Positions 34,332-43,571 are shown, numbered from the stretch's first letter. The stretch is 64,000 nucleotides of DNA from an uncultured Winogradskyella sp. (GCF_937958655.1 NZ_CALGNH010000001.1:37252-101251); one strand, 5' to 3'. Numbers and translations: made by a program. The notes: generated by a model from the sequence alone, not told the origin.

Positions 34332-35112
34332 TAACAACCACATAGAAATTGGTAAAGGGAAGAAAGTCTATTTTGCTTCAGACAATCACCTTGGCGCACC
34401 AACTCCTGCAGCTTCTCGCCCACGAGAAAAGAAATTTGTAGCTTGGCTAGATTCTGTAAAAGAAGATGCAGCAGCTATTTTTCTACTCGGTGATTTATTC
34501 GATTTTTGGTTTGAATATAAAACCGTAATTCCTAAAGGATTTACAAGAACATTAGGAAAATTAGCAGAAATTGCGGATTCTGGCATTCCTATTTTCTATT
34601 TTGTAGGCAACCATGATCTTTGGATGAATGGTTATTTTGAAGAAGAACTTGGCATTTCTGTGTACCACAAACCTCAAGAATTTACTTTTGAAATGGTTGC
34701 TGAGCGAAGTCGAAGTACTTTTTTTATTGGCCAGGGTGATGGTCTAGGACCTGGAGACAAAGGTTATAAACGAATGAAAAAAGTATTTATTAGCCCATTA
34801 TTTAAATGGATTTTTAAATGGGGACATCCAGATATTGGCATGCGAATAGCACAATACTTTTCAGTAAAAAACAAATTAATTTCGGGTGATGATGATGCTA
34901 CTTTTTTAGGAGAAGACAATGAATGGTTGGCTATTTATAGCAAACGCAAATTACAAGAAAAACATCGTGATTATTTTGTGTTTGGTCACAGACACTTACC
35001 CTTAGAAATTGAATTAAACCAAAGCTCAAAATACATCAACTTAGGTGACTGGATTCAGTATTATACTTACGGTGTTTTTGATGGAAACACTTTTGAATTG
35101 AAAAAGTATTAG
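34324..35112 (+). CDS. UDP-2,3-diacylglucosamine diphosphatase (LpxH-like)
   Basis: 262 residues from ATG 34324, which overlaps the queD stop by eight bases. A calcineurin-like metallophosphoesterase: YFASDNHLGAP, LGDLFDFWFEYK, VGNHDLWMNG, GQGDGLGPGDKGYKRMKK and FGHRHLP. It would hydrolyse UDP-2,3-diacylglucosamine to lipid X in lipid A synthesis at the inner membrane face. Residues 125-132 (VAERSRST) lie between two conserved strands and are encoded by a dispersed-repeat sequence; the frame is intact and the metal-site motifs are all present. Confidence 0.9.
   Translation: MTSNNHIEIGKGKKVYFASDNHLGAPTPAASRPREKKFVAWLDSVKEDAAAIFLLGDLFDFWFEYKTVIPKGFTRTLGKLAEIADSGIPIFYFVGNHDLWMNGYFEEELGISVYHKPQEFTFEMVAERSRSTFFIGQGDGLGPGDKGYKRMKKVFISPLFKWIFKWGHPDIGMRIAQYFSVKNKLISGDDDATFLGEDNEWLAIYSKRKLQEKHRDYFVFGHRHLPLEIELNQSSKYINLGDWIQYYTYGVFDGNTFELKKY
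34696..34719 (+). repeat. Dispersed repeat inserted in frame in the LpxH-like gene
   Basis: The bases GCTGAGCGAAGTCGAAGTAC are a version of the CTTCGACNNGCTCAG repeat that occurs in this window at 39279 and 61276 in non-coding DNA. Here they add codons VAERSRST without breaking the frame. Confidence 0.65.
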
Positions 35113-36383
35113 TTTACCTCTTCTAATTCATGCGCTTCAATATCGTCTTGTAAATCTAACGTTCGTAAAGGTTCGTTTTTAGCGCCTATTATAGCAACTA
35201 TAATCAAAGTTAATGTACCCCCTAGCATAACTGCCAATGGTGCTCCAAAAATCCGTGCAGCAATGCCACTTTCTAGAGCTCCTAACTCATTTGAGGACCC
35301 AACAAACATAGAATTAACAGCACCTACACGACCTCGCATTTCATCAGGCGTTTTAAGCTGAAGTATGGTTTGGCGTACTACCATTGAAATCCCATCAAAA
35401 ACGCCAGAAAAGAATAAGGCTAAAACACTGAGCCACATGAGTTTTGAAGCTCCAAAAATGATCATGCAAACTCCAAACCCAAAAACCGAAACCAGTAATT
35501 TTTTACCTGTATTTTTGGTAATAGGAATATATGTAGTAGCGAGCATTGTAATTATACTACCTGAGGAAAGTGCTGCATTCAAAATACCAAATCCTTTTGG
35601 GCCTGCATCTAAAATGTCTTTAGCAAACACTGCAAAAATTGCAACAGCACCACCGAACAATACAGCAATCATATCTAAAGTTAATGCACCTAAAATAACT
35701 TTATCATTAAATACAAAACTAAGTCCAGCCTTAAGGCTTTCTTTAACAGATTCGTTAGACCCTTTATTCATAATCTGTTTTTGACCTATAAAAAAGACTA
35801 AGATTAATGCTAACATAACAAGTAAAAAGACAATTCCCAAGGTATAGTGGACATCTATCCACGCTATAAAAAACCCACCGCATAATGCACCAAAAACATT
35901 GGCTCCTTTCCAAGTACTACTACTCCATGTTGCTGCATTAGGATATATTCTCTTAGGTACTAAAAGCGCAATTAATGAAAAAATAGTAGGGCCGAAAAAG
36001 GCTCTTAAAACACCACCAAAAAACACCAATCCATAGATACTGTATAAAATTGTATTTGTTTCCCAAGCGGATTCAATTGTTTCGGAGGTTAACCAAAAGA
36101 GTCCAAAACTTATCAAGGAAAATAAGGCTATACAAACGGCAAATAAATTTCGTTTTTCCTTTTTATCAACAATATGTCCCGCAAAAGGCGCGAGGAAAAA
36201 TGCTGGTAAAAATTCGCAAAGACCTATAAAACCCAGAGAAAAAGGATTGTTAGTTAAGGCGTAAACTTGCCACTCAATCACTACAAATTGCATAGACCAA
36301 CCTAAAACTAAAGCAAAGCGAAGCAATAAAAAAATATTGAATTCTTTATATCTTAAGGCTGCGTATGGGTCGTTTTTTTTCAA
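35109..36383 (-). CDS. MFS transporter
   Basis: 424 residues with about 12 membrane helices. YKEFNIFLLLRFALVLGWSMQFVVIEWQVY begins the first segment, and the motif-A-like loop GHIVDKKEKRNLF follows helix 2. RQTILQLKTPDEMRGRVGAVNSMFVGSSNELGALESG matches the second half of ENTS/EntS-like MFS exporters. The substrate is unknown. Its end overlaps the LpxH-like gene by four bases, convergently. Confidence 0.9.
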   Translation of the reverse strand: MKKNDPYAALRYKEFNIFLLLRFALVLGWSMQFVVIEWQVYALTNNPFSLGFIGLCEFLPAFFLAPFAGHIVDKKEKRNLFAVCIALFSLISFGLFWLTSETIESAWETNTILYSIYGLVFFGGVLRAFFGPTIFSLIALLVPKRIYPNAATWSSSTWKGANVFGALCGGFFIAWIDVHYTLGIVFLLVMLALILVFFIGQKQIMNKGSNESVKESLKAGLSFVFNDKVILGALTLDMIAVLFGGAVAIFAVFAKDILDAGPKGFGILNAALSSGSIITMLATTYIPITKNTGKKLLVSVFGFGVCMIIFGASKLMWLSVLALFFSGVFDGISMVVRQTILQLKTPDEMRGRVGAVNSMFVGSSNELGALESGIAARIFGAPLAVMLGGTLTLIIVAIIGAKNEPLRTLDLQDDIEAHELEEVN

Positions 36384-36386
36384 ATG

Positions 36387-37490
36387 TTAGTTGTCTATTA
36401 TTTTAAACTCAACACGTCTATTTTGTTGTCGTCCTTCTTCTGTTTCATTAGTTGAAACCGGTTTAGAGCTTCCAAATCCAATAGATTGAATTCTAGACAT
36501 ATCTAGACCTTGCGAAATTAAATAATCTGCCACAGCTTTAGCGCGCTCCTTAGATAATTCTTTATTCCGTTTATTTAGACCAACATTATCAGTGTGTCCG
36601 TAAATTTCAATACTTAAATCTGAATTTTCTTTGAGGTAGCCATAAAGCTCATCTAATTCATGGATTGAAACTTCCAATAATTCTGATTTATCAAAGTCGA
36701 ATAACACATTATTGAACCTATAAATTTCATTGACTTTTATTTGAGGTTTTTCAATTACTTCTAAACTCGGTTTTACTCCTCTTTTTTCGATTGGTTCAAT
36801 AGAAACATCATCTATATAATAATATGAAAAGAAAAGTGTACTCGTGGAAAGCACCTTTTGTTTCTTGGTTTTAGGGTTTCTATAGAAATTCCCGATTGAA
36901 AAATAATTTTCGTAACCTTCAGCAGTAAATTCGAAAGCATACTCCATCCATGATTTCTTATCAGAAAAATATATATCTTCTGAATTGGAATATATTTTAA
37001 ATTCACCTTTTGTTGATTTTGAAGGTTTTATTGCTTTTTCACAATTATTAGATTTATAACAAGGTTTTAGCTGCTCTTCTGTGATTAAAACCTGAATATC
37101 TTTTAATGCATAAGAGGACTTATCAGCTAAGCTTAAATAAAAGGTCATTTTATACTTTTCACCTTGTTTTAATGTTTGAGATAGTGTCCCTTGTATATAT
37201 TCTCTGTAGTTTTTGTCAGTATAGACGTAAACACCAGCATATGCATCTCCAGATTTTGCCTTTTGATAACCGTTATAATTTTTAACACCTGTATTCTTAT
37301 TCTCAGTGCATCCGCTAAAAACATCTGTTGAACCCATATTAGGAATTGACCAATCAGAAACACTACTAGCAAATGCTCCTATGTGCCAAGGACATTCATT
37401 ATTAACTTCAAAACTAGAGTTGAGGACTAGGTTTTGACTAATTAAAACATTACCGAAAATAAGGATATAAATTATGGTTAATTGTTTCAT
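36387..37490 (-). CDS. OmpA family outer-membrane protein
   Basis: 367 residues. Signal peptide KQLTIIYILIFGNVLISQ, then a beta-sandwich-like N-terminal domain (NLVLNSSFEVNNECPWHI ... TLSQTLKQGEKYKMTFYLSLAD) that resembles a carbohydrate-binding or galactose-binding fold, then the OmpA C-terminal domain (NNVLFDFDKSELLEVSIHELDELYGYL ... IEIYGHTDNVG ... LSKERAKAVADYL) that binds peptidoglycan. The GHTDN and RR-V-E-F motifs are intact. It lies three bases before the MFS gene, so the two may be co-transcribed. Confidence 0.9.
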   Translation of the reverse strand: MKQLTIIYILIFGNVLISQNLVLNSSFEVNNECPWHIGAFASSVSDWSIPNMGSTDVFSGCTENKNTGVKNYNGYQKAKSGDAYAGVYVYTDKNYREYIQGTLSQTLKQGEKYKMTFYLSLADKSSYALKDIQVLITEEQLKPCYKSNNCEKAIKPSKSTKGEFKIYSNSEDIYFSDKKSWMEYAFEFTAEGYENYFSIGNFYRNPKTKKQKVLSTSTLFFSYYYIDDVSIEPIEKRGVKPSLEVIEKPQIKVNEIYRFNNVLFDFDKSELLEVSIHELDELYGYLKENSDLSIEIYGHTDNVGLNKRNKELSKERAKAVADYLISQGLDMSRIQSIGFGSSKPVSTNETEEGRQQNRRVEFKIIDN

Positions 37491-37516
37491 ACTTAGCCAA
37501 CGAAGTGCTTAAACTT

Positions 37517-39208
37517 TTATTCTTTTATATCCTTAACCTTCAGCTGTAAACTCACATTACCATTCCAATGGTTTTCGTCAATAGAATAGGCTATACTAAA
37601 AGGCCGTCTATTTTTAATGAGGTCTATTTTATCGCCTAATCCAAAACCAATACAAACAATTTTATCACTGAAGGATTGCGTAGCCGTAAATCTAATATGC
37701 TTATCGTCTTCACCAACACATTTCCCATAACCTGTATCTTTTATATTTTGACTCATAAACACAGGTGTCATATTACCTGGCCCAAATTGAGCAAATTGGC
37801 GGATAATTCGCAATAATTTTGAATTGATATCGTTTAATTCAATTTCTAAATCAACTTTAAGTTCTGGAGTTAATAATTTTGGATCAATGGTTTCTTTAAC
37901 TACACTTTCAAACTTTGTTTTAAACGCTTCATAGTTTTCGGGCAACAATGTTAAACCTGCTGCATATTTGTGACCTCCAAATTGTTCGATATGTTCGCTA
38001 CAAGCTTCCAACGCATTATAAACATCAAACCCAGAAACCGAACGTGCTGAAGCTGCTAGTTTATCTCCACTTTTAGTAAATACTAAGGTTGGTCTGTAGT
38101 AGGTTTCTATTAATCGAGATGCAACGATTCCAATAACGCCTTTGTGCCAACTGTCCTTATAAACAACAGTTGTAAAACCCTCTTGTTCGTTATTTTCTTC
38201 TATTTGAAGTAAAGCCTCTTCAGTAATACGCTTATCGGTTTCCCGTCTATCTGTATTGAACTGGTCAATGTCTACAGCGTACTCTACTGCGAGATTAAAA
38301 TCAGTTTCCGTTAAGAGTGTTACGGCATGATTACCATGCTTCATTCTTCCTGCAGCATTAATCCGTGGAGCAATAATAAAGACGACATCTGTAATAGTTA
38401 ACTCATCTTTTTTGACCTCAGCGATAATGGCTTTCATGCCAGGTCTTGGGTTGGTGTTAATTACTTGTAAACCCATATATGCCAGTGCTCTGTTTTCACC
38501 GACAATAGGAACGATATCTGCACCAATTGCAGTGGCTACCAAATCTAAATATTCAACCAAATCTTCTGGAGATTGCCCTTGGTTATACGCTAAGGCTGAA
38601 ATCAATTTAAAACCAACTCCACAACCACATAGTTCTTTAAAGGGATACTCACAATCGGTTCGTTTTGGATCTAAAACTGCAACTGCATCTGGAAGTTTAT
38701 CTCCTGGTCTGTGGTGATCGCAAATAATAAAATCAATGCCTTTTTGGTTGGCATATGCAACTTTATCTAGAGCCTTAACACCACAATCTAGAGTAACGAT
38801 TAATGAAAAATCATTATCATGAGCAAAGTCAATGCCTTTATATGAAATTCCATAACCTTCATCATAACGATCTGGTATATAAGTAGCAACAGTATGAATC
38901 CGTGTTTTTAAATAGGACGACAGTAATGCCACTGAAGACGTGCCATCAACATCATAATCTCCATAAACCAAAATATTTTCACCTTTAGCCATTGCTTTTT
39001 CAATACGTGCAACAGCTTTATCCATATCTTTCATTAAAAAAGGATCGTGCAAATCTTCAAAACTTGGTCTAAAAAATGTCTTGGCATCATCATAATTATC
39101 GATACCACGTTGCAATAATAACATTGCAACAATATCATCAACTTGAAGTGCTTCCTTCATAAATCCTACTTGTGTAGCTTCAGGTTTTGGCTTAAGTGTC
39201 CATCGCAT
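37517..39208 (-). CDS. recJ: Single-stranded-DNA-specific exonuclease RecJ
   Basis: 563 residues. DHH-family 5'-3' exonuclease for recombination and mismatch repair. Metal site motifs: YGDYDVDGTSSVALL, TLDCGVKA, FIICDHHRPGDKLPDA and the DHHA1 segment HKYAAGLTL, with GVIGIVASRL. The length is normal for the family. Cytoplasmic. A dispersed repeat lies in the upstream intergenic region. Confidence 0.96.
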   Translation of the reverse strand: MRWTLKPKPEATQVGFMKEALQVDDIVAMLLLQRGIDNYDDAKTFFRPSFEDLHDPFLMKDMDKAVARIEKAMAKGENILVYGDYDVDGTSSVALLSSYLKTRIHTVATYIPDRYDEGYGISYKGIDFAHDNDFSLIVTLDCGVKALDKVAYANQKGIDFIICDHHRPGDKLPDAVAVLDPKRTDCEYPFKELCGCGVGFKLISALAYNQGQSPEDLVEYLDLVATAIGADIVPIVGENRALAYMGLQVINTNPRPGMKAIIAEVKKDELTITDVVFIIAPRINAAGRMKHGNHAVTLLTETDFNLAVEYAVDIDQFNTDRRETDKRITEEALLQIEENNEQEGFTTVVYKDSWHKGVIGIVASRLIETYYRPTLVFTKSGDKLAASARSVSGFDVYNALEACSEHIEQFGGHKYAAGLTLLPENYEAFKTKFESVVKETIDPKLLTPELKVDLEIELNDINSKLLRIIRQFAQFGPGNMTPVFMSQNIKDTGYGKCVGEDDKHIRFTATQSFSDKIVCIGFGLGDKIDLIKNRRPFSIAYSIDENHWNGNVSLQLKVKDIKE

Positions 39209-39240
39209 GAATTCTTTTGACTCTAATTTATCGATTTAAC

Positions 39241-39300
39241 GTCATTCTGAATGAAATGAAGAATCTCATTAGAGATACTTCGACAAGCTCAGTATAACAG
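39241..39300. repeat. Dispersed repeat upstream of recJ
   Basis: GTCATTCTGAATGAAATGAA at 39241 leads into CTTCGACAAGCTCAGTATAACAG (39279 onward). The second half recurs in variant form at 61276 and inside the gene at 34324. It fills the short gap between recJ and the OsmC gene and encodes nothing evident. Confidence 0.6.
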
Positions 39301-39311
39301 TGGTTATCGTT

Positions 39312-39734
39312 TTATCGCTTATGATATGTAATGTTCGTTTTTACATCTGCAAAACGTCTAAACATTTCCATGACTCCACAGTATTTCTCAACAGAAAGAT
39401 TTACAGCGCGCTCGCACTTGTTTTTATTGAGGTCAGACCCATAAAAATGATAATCAACAACAACGGAATGGTAATATTTTGGATGTTCATCTGTAAGTTC
39501 TCCAAACACTTCAATCTTAAAATCATCAATGTCCTCTTTCATTTTATCTAAAGTAGAGATGACATCTAGTGCAGAGCAACCTGCCAATGACGACAACATC
39601 ATAGCTTTTGGTGATAGGCCATAACGTTCCTCTTGGCCTTCGATATTGGTGTCCATAATTACAGATTTACCACTTGGGTTATCAGATTCAAAAGTGAGTC
39701 CACCTTTCCACTGTGTTGTTATTTTATGATCCAT
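39312..39734 (-). CDS. OsmC family peroxiredoxin-like protein
   Basis: 140 residues. The two redox cysteines are in SLAGCSALDVISTL and EKYCGVMEMF, and GLSPKAMMLSSLAGCS is typical of OsmC/Ohr. It probably reduces organic hydroperoxides or is otherwise involved in oxidative defence. It lies divergent to the carboxymuconolactone-decarboxylase gene, 68 bp away. Confidence 0.93.
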   Translation of the reverse strand: MDHKITTQWKGGLTFESDNPSGKSVIMDTNIEGQEERYGLSPKAMMLSSLAGCSALDVISTLDKMKEDIDDFKIEVFGELTDEHPKYYHSVVVDYHFYGSDLNKNKCERAVNLSVEKYCGVMEMFRRFADVKTNITYHKR

Positions 39735-39802
39735 TTTGTTTTAGTTTAAAAATTAGAACTGCTATCTTGTACTTTCAAAAATACGACTTAAAAAAAAGAA
39801 AT

Positions 39803-40405
39803 ATGGCATTAGTAACTCCGTTATCCCCAGAGCACGATTTAGAAACCAAACAACTAGCTGAATTCTTTAATGAAACCCTTGGTTTTTGTCCTAATTCTGT
39901 ATTAACCATGCAACGCAGACCTGCAATATCTAAAGCATTTATCAACTTAAATAAAGCTGTAATGGCTAACGAAGGCCGTGTGACCTCAGCATTAAAACGC
40001 ATGATCGCTTGGGTAAGTAGTAACGCAACAGGTTGCAGATATTGCCAAGCCCATGCTATTAGAGCTGCAGAGCGTTATGGAGCTGAACAAGAACAATTAG
40101 ATAATATTTGGGACTACAGAACACATCCTGCATTTTCTGAAGCTGAACGTGTGGCTTTAGATTTTTCTTTACAGGCCTCTATGGTACCAAATGCTGTGGA
40201 TGCCGATATTAAAAAGCGTTTATATGAGCATTGGGATGAAGGAGAAATTGTTGAGATGCTAGGTGTTATTTCATTATTTGGTTACCTGAATCGTTGGAAC
40301 GATAGCATGGGAACAGATATCGAAGAAGGTGCTGTTGAAAGTGGTAATAAATATTTAGGGAAACATGGTTATGAGGTTGGAAAGCATGATGGGTCGCAAT
40401 ACTAG
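39803..40405 (+). CDS. Carboxymuconolactone decarboxylase family / AhpD-like protein
   Basis: 200 residues from ATG 39803; an earlier in-frame start at 39713 would add 30 residues that do not look like protein and reach into the divergent OsmC gene. The CxxC-x3-H motif is seen in GCRYCQAHAIRAAERYG, the AhpD-type redox site. VEMLGVISLFGYLNRWNDSMG is typical of peroxidase-related family members. It would act as a thiol peroxidase accessory. With OsmC it forms a divergent oxidative-defence pair. Confidence 0.88.
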   Translation: MALVTPLSPEHDLETKQLAEFFNETLGFCPNSVLTMQRRPAISKAFINLNKAVMANEGRVTSALKRMIAWVSSNATGCRYCQAHAIRAAERYGAEQEQLDNIWDYRTHPAFSEAERVALDFSLQASMVPNAVDADIKKRLYEHWDEGEIVEMLGVISLFGYLNRWNDSMGTDIEEGAVESGNKYLGKHGYEVGKHDGSQY

Positions 40406-40467
40406 ACGTTTAAAGACTTCACCACCTTTAGATAAATTGCATTGAACCTTGCAAGAAATGTTAAGTC

Positions 40468-41592
40468 TTACACTCTAACCAATCTCATCAAGGGTTCAAA
40501 TGAATATAATGCTGCTCTTCTTCCCGATGATTCTTCCCTAGTAATAATTAACTCATTTTCTAAAAGAATTCGAGTAAACCTTGAAGCTGTTGCTACAGGT
40601 ATTCCGCTATTTGAAGTAAATTTATTATTTCGAAATATTGGATTTGTAAATATATAATCTAAGGCATTTACACTATATTTTGATGATAAGACTTCTGAAA
40701 ATATACTTTTCATTTCTTCATAGAGCTCTTTGATCTTTTCTGCTATTTCTAAGTTTCTCATTGCTTGATTCTCAACTGCGCTTAAAAAGAATGCACACCA
40801 GCTTTCCCAATCCCCATTCTTTGATACATTTCTCATAGTATCTATATATAAGTCTTTATTTTCCTCCAAATACCCACTAATATAAAAGTGAGGTGCAGAT
40901 ATTACTCCTGAAGACCAAAGAAATAATGTGATTAATATTCTTCCTATTCTACCATTACCATCTTGAAATGGATGTAACGCTTCAAACTCAACATGCATTA
41001 AAGCTGTTTTAATAAGTATCGGATGGGCTGTTTCTTCTTCCAAATATTTCATTAAATTTTCGATTCCTTCATTTAGTTTTTCAGGGCTTATAGGAACAAA
41101 TAGGATATTTCTTTTGATTTTATCTGCCAAATAATTTTGTTCATGTTTAAAATTTCCAGGTGATTTAGTAGCACCTCTTCCAAAAAACAACAATTGTTGG
41201 TGCATTGTTTTAATTAATGTTTTTGAAAATTTATAACCGTCCTCTAATGCTTTTTGAGCATTAATTAGTGCTCTTTGATACAATACTGTTTCAAAAACGT
41301 CCGATCTAAAATTCGAGTTCTGTGAAGGTATTCCATCACCATCTGCTTCAAACTGTAATATTTCATCTATAGTGCTTATAGTACCTTCCATTCTAGAAGA
41401 AAGAACTGCTTCTTGATTTCTCAAGGGAGCCAGTAGGATTTCACTATTATGCATATTTTTCAACATTTGGTCATATCTTGCAATAGCATCCGTAGCTTTA
41501 ATTAATTCATTAATGAATTTGTCATATTGTAATGCTTGTGGAGGAAATTGACCATAATGATAATCTACTGCTTTTTCAAAATTTAAGTCCAT
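40468..41592 (-). CDS. Fic family protein with N-terminal inhibitory helix and C-terminal winged HTH
   Basis: 374 residues from ATG 41592. The Fic motif is HPFQDGNGRIGR at residues 207-218, so it is expected to AMPylate or otherwise nucleotidylate a target. The inhibitory (S/T)xxxE(G/N) helix is seen as SSRMEG (residues 65-70), placing it in the class II, N-terminally inhibited group. The C-terminus, YSVNALDYIFTNPIFRNNKF then FTRILLENELIITREESSGRR, is a winged HTH, so it may bind DNA. An earlier in-frame ATG at 41661 would run the coding sequence through an inverted repeat, so it is not preferred. The upstream nested inverted repeat may be its operator. Confidence 0.88.
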   Translation of the reverse strand: MDLNFEKAVDYHYGQFPPQALQYDKFINELIKATDAIARYDQMLKNMHNSEILLAPLRNQEAVLSSRMEGTISTIDEILQFEADGDGIPSQNSNFRSDVFETVLYQRALINAQKALEDGYKFSKTLIKTMHQQLLFFGRGATKSPGNFKHEQNYLADKIKRNILFVPISPEKLNEGIENLMKYLEEETAHPILIKTALMHVEFEALHPFQDGNGRIGRILITLFLWSSGVISAPHFYISGYLEENKDLYIDTMRNVSKNGDWESWCAFFLSAVENQAMRNLEIAEKIKELYEEMKSIFSEVLSSKYSVNALDYIFTNPIFRNNKFTSNSGIPVATASRFTRILLENELIITREESSGRRAALYSFEPLMRLVRV

Positions 41593-41610
41593 TATGTTTA
41601 ATTTGCACTT

Positions 41611-41804
41611 ATTAACATCTAATGCTTTTGATGTTAATAAATCGTTTTTTATGATAATCAAAGTAAATATACGTAAATGTATTTACATCAAACCTCTTTG
41701 ACTATCAAAAATCAAAAAAAATGATAGTCAAATAATTTTGATGTAACTATATTGTAATCTACAAATTTAGATTATCATTTTAGATTAAATATGATAGTCT
41801 AAAT
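41611..41804. promoter_or_regulatory. Inverted-repeat-rich operator-like region upstream of fic
   Basis: Five inverted repeats in under 200 bp: ATTAACATC-N10-GATGTTAAT (41611-41638); GTAAATA-N10-TATTTAC (41663-41686); the nested dyad TTACATCAAA-N5-TTGACTATCA-N14-TGATAGTCAA-N5-TTTGATGTAA (41683-41746); and ATTTAGATTATCAT / ATGATAGTCTAAAT (41765-41804, one mismatch). The nested dyad is symmetric in both half-sites and in the 5-bp gaps. It looks like a binding region for a dimeric or tetrameric regulator, plausibly the HTH of Fic itself. Confidence 0.7.
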
Positions 41805-42368
41805 TATTTCTACAACTATTTTCCGCAACTCAGGCACCACCAATTCCTCAAACCAAGGATTTTTTGCCCTCCAAAACCGATTGGTTGGAGATGGATGCGG
41901 AATAGGAAAGTATTTTGGCAAATAACTTTTATACTCACCAACGGTTTCCGTTAATGTGCGTTTTGCTTTATCTTTTAAATAATACTTCTGCGCATAAGCA
42001 CCAATTAAAATCACCAATTCTACGTTTAGCATTTTTTCTAATAATGCATCGTGCCACTGTGGTGCGCATTCTGGTCTTGGTGGCAAGTCTCCTGTTTTTC
42101 CTTTGCCAGGATAACAAAATCCCATGGGTATAATAGCAAAATTCTCAGAATTGTAAAATTGGGCATCAGTAACATTAAGCCATTGTCTTAATTTTTTACC
42201 GCTTTGGTCATCCCAAGGAATACCAGACTCGTGGACTTTAGTGCCTGGTGCCTGACCAATAATTATAATTTTAGAGTTGACGTGCGCCGTTGCCACTGGT
42301 CGTGGACCTAAGGGCAAGTGTGCTTTGCAAATGCTACATTGGCTAATTTCATGCAATAATTCTTCCAT
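41799..42368 (-). CDS. Uracil-DNA glycosylase family protein
   Basis: 189 residues. Motif 1 GQAPGTKVHESGIPWDDQSGKKLRQWL and motif 2 HPSPTNRFW identify a family 4/5-like uracil-DNA glycosylase. A CSIC motif is near the N-terminus, but it lacks the full four-cysteine set that I can recognise, so the Fe-S cluster is uncertain. It would excise uracil from DNA in base-excision repair. The stop overlaps the terminal hairpin of the operator-like region. Confidence 0.9.
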   Translation of the reverse strand: MEELLHEISQCSICKAHLPLGPRPVATAHVNSKIIIIGQAPGTKVHESGIPWDDQSGKKLRQWLNVTDAQFYNSENFAIIPMGFCYPGKGKTGDLPPRPECAPQWHDALLEKMLNVELVILIGAYAQKYYLKDKAKRTLTETVGEYKSYLPKYFPIPHPSPTNRFWRAKNPWFEELVVPELRKIVVEII

Positions 42369-42371
42369 ATT

Positions 42372-43571
42372 TTAGTATAAAAATCCGAATAAATATAGTG
42401 GTATGATATTCAAACTTCCAACTTCCATATCATCTCTAATAACAAAACTATTTGGAACTCCTTTAATTTGTTTTGTTTTTTTGTTCTTTCCTCCTATTTC
42501 GAACGTGTATTTTCTTTCGATAATAAAATCCCCTTTTTCTGCTAAATGAATCTCATGAATATGTTTCATTTGGTTGGCGAAAAATGTTTCTCTTAGTGTT
42601 CCTACTTCTGCATTTTCTTTACCTAAAGCATAAACCAAATTCGGATTATTTAAATATAATTTTTCTGGTTTAGTGAGTGCGCCAACACCTTTTGCTGGTT
42701 TATACAACTCCATTACTAAATCTGCACGATTCAATAATTTTATTGCATTTAATAAAAAACCTCTCGACATGCCTAAACGCTCACTGAGTTTACTAACATT
42801 AGGTGTAAAAGGAGCACTTTGAGCAATTGCAACAAGTAATTTTTTAATTTTTCTACTATCTTGATATTGTATATTTTCTACCGCATTAAAATCTACCTCT
42901 AAAATTAAAGCAATGGTCTGTTGTAGTTTCTGCAGATAACTCTCTTTATTTTCTAAGTAATATGGATAAGCACCATAGTTTAAATAATCATTAAAATATT
43001 TAATTATATACGCAACTTTGTTTTGAATATTTCTCGCTATCTCCTTATGGTTTTCTATTAAATCTTGAAGTTTGACTTTTGGTAAATCTATATTGATTTC
43101 AAAATTTAAAAACTCTCTAAACGATAATTCTTTTAAATGATAAGTGACTACTCTTCTACTTAAATCTGATTCTCCTTTGTAAATTTCTAACATTGAAGAC
43201 GATGTGAATACGGTTTTTAAATTTGGAAATTGGTCGTAAATTAACTTTATCTCTCTTGACCAATTTGGGTATTTATGAACTTCATCTAAAAACAAATAAT
43301 TTCCGCCTAATAGCACAAATTCCTTTGCTAGATCTACTAAGGTGTTTTCTAAAAAGTAAAGGTTATCTAAAGAAGCATATAAATATTCTGAAGAAGAATC
43401 CGCCTTATCTATCTGTTTTAAGCGTTGAAATAAAAGTGTGGTTTTTCCAGAACCTCTAGCTCCTTTAATACCAATGAGCCTATTGGACCACTCTATATCG
43501 TTTAATAGATAACGTTCTTTATGAGTAAGGTTCGTTAAAAACTGTTCTTGTAATTGAAATAATTCTTCCAT
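42372..43571 (-). CDS. AAA_14 / DUF4143-like ATPase
   Basis: 399 residues. Walker A IGIKGARGSGKTTLLFQRL, Walker B YLFLDEVHKYPNWSREIKLI, then LKTVFTSSSMLEIYKG. The central winged-helix segment (PNVSKLSERLGMSRGFLLNAIKLLNRADLV) and the C-terminal FIIERKYTFEIGGKNKKTK follow the DUF4143 layout, but the nuclease-like E-x-K motif is changed to E-I-G-G-K-N-K. The role is unknown. It is a distant paralogue of the ATPase at 3079-4443 and shares with it a repeat array upstream. Three bases from the glycosylase gene. Confidence 0.85.
   Translation of the reverse strand: MEELFQLQEQFLTNLTHKERYLLNDIEWSNRLIGIKGARGSGKTTLLFQRLKQIDKADSSSEYLYASLDNLYFLENTLVDLAKEFVLLGGNYLFLDEVHKYPNWSREIKLIYDQFPNLKTVFTSSSMLEIYKGESDLSRRVVTYHLKELSFREFLNFEINIDLPKVKLQDLIENHKEIARNIQNKVAYIIKYFNDYLNYGAYPYYLENKESYLQKLQQTIALILEVDFNAVENIQYQDSRKIKKLLVAIAQSAPFTPNVSKLSERLGMSRGFLLNAIKLLNRADLVMELYKPAKGVGALTKPEKLYLNNPNLVYALGKENAEVGTLRETFFANQMKHIHEIHLAEKGDFIIERKYTFEIGGKNKKTKQIKGVPNSFVIRDDMEVGSLNIIPLYLFGFLY

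Noticed and set aside
40442..40657. Plus-strand open frame inside the 3' end of fic
   Set aside because: A shadow of the minus-strand Fic coding sequence, with no independent signal.
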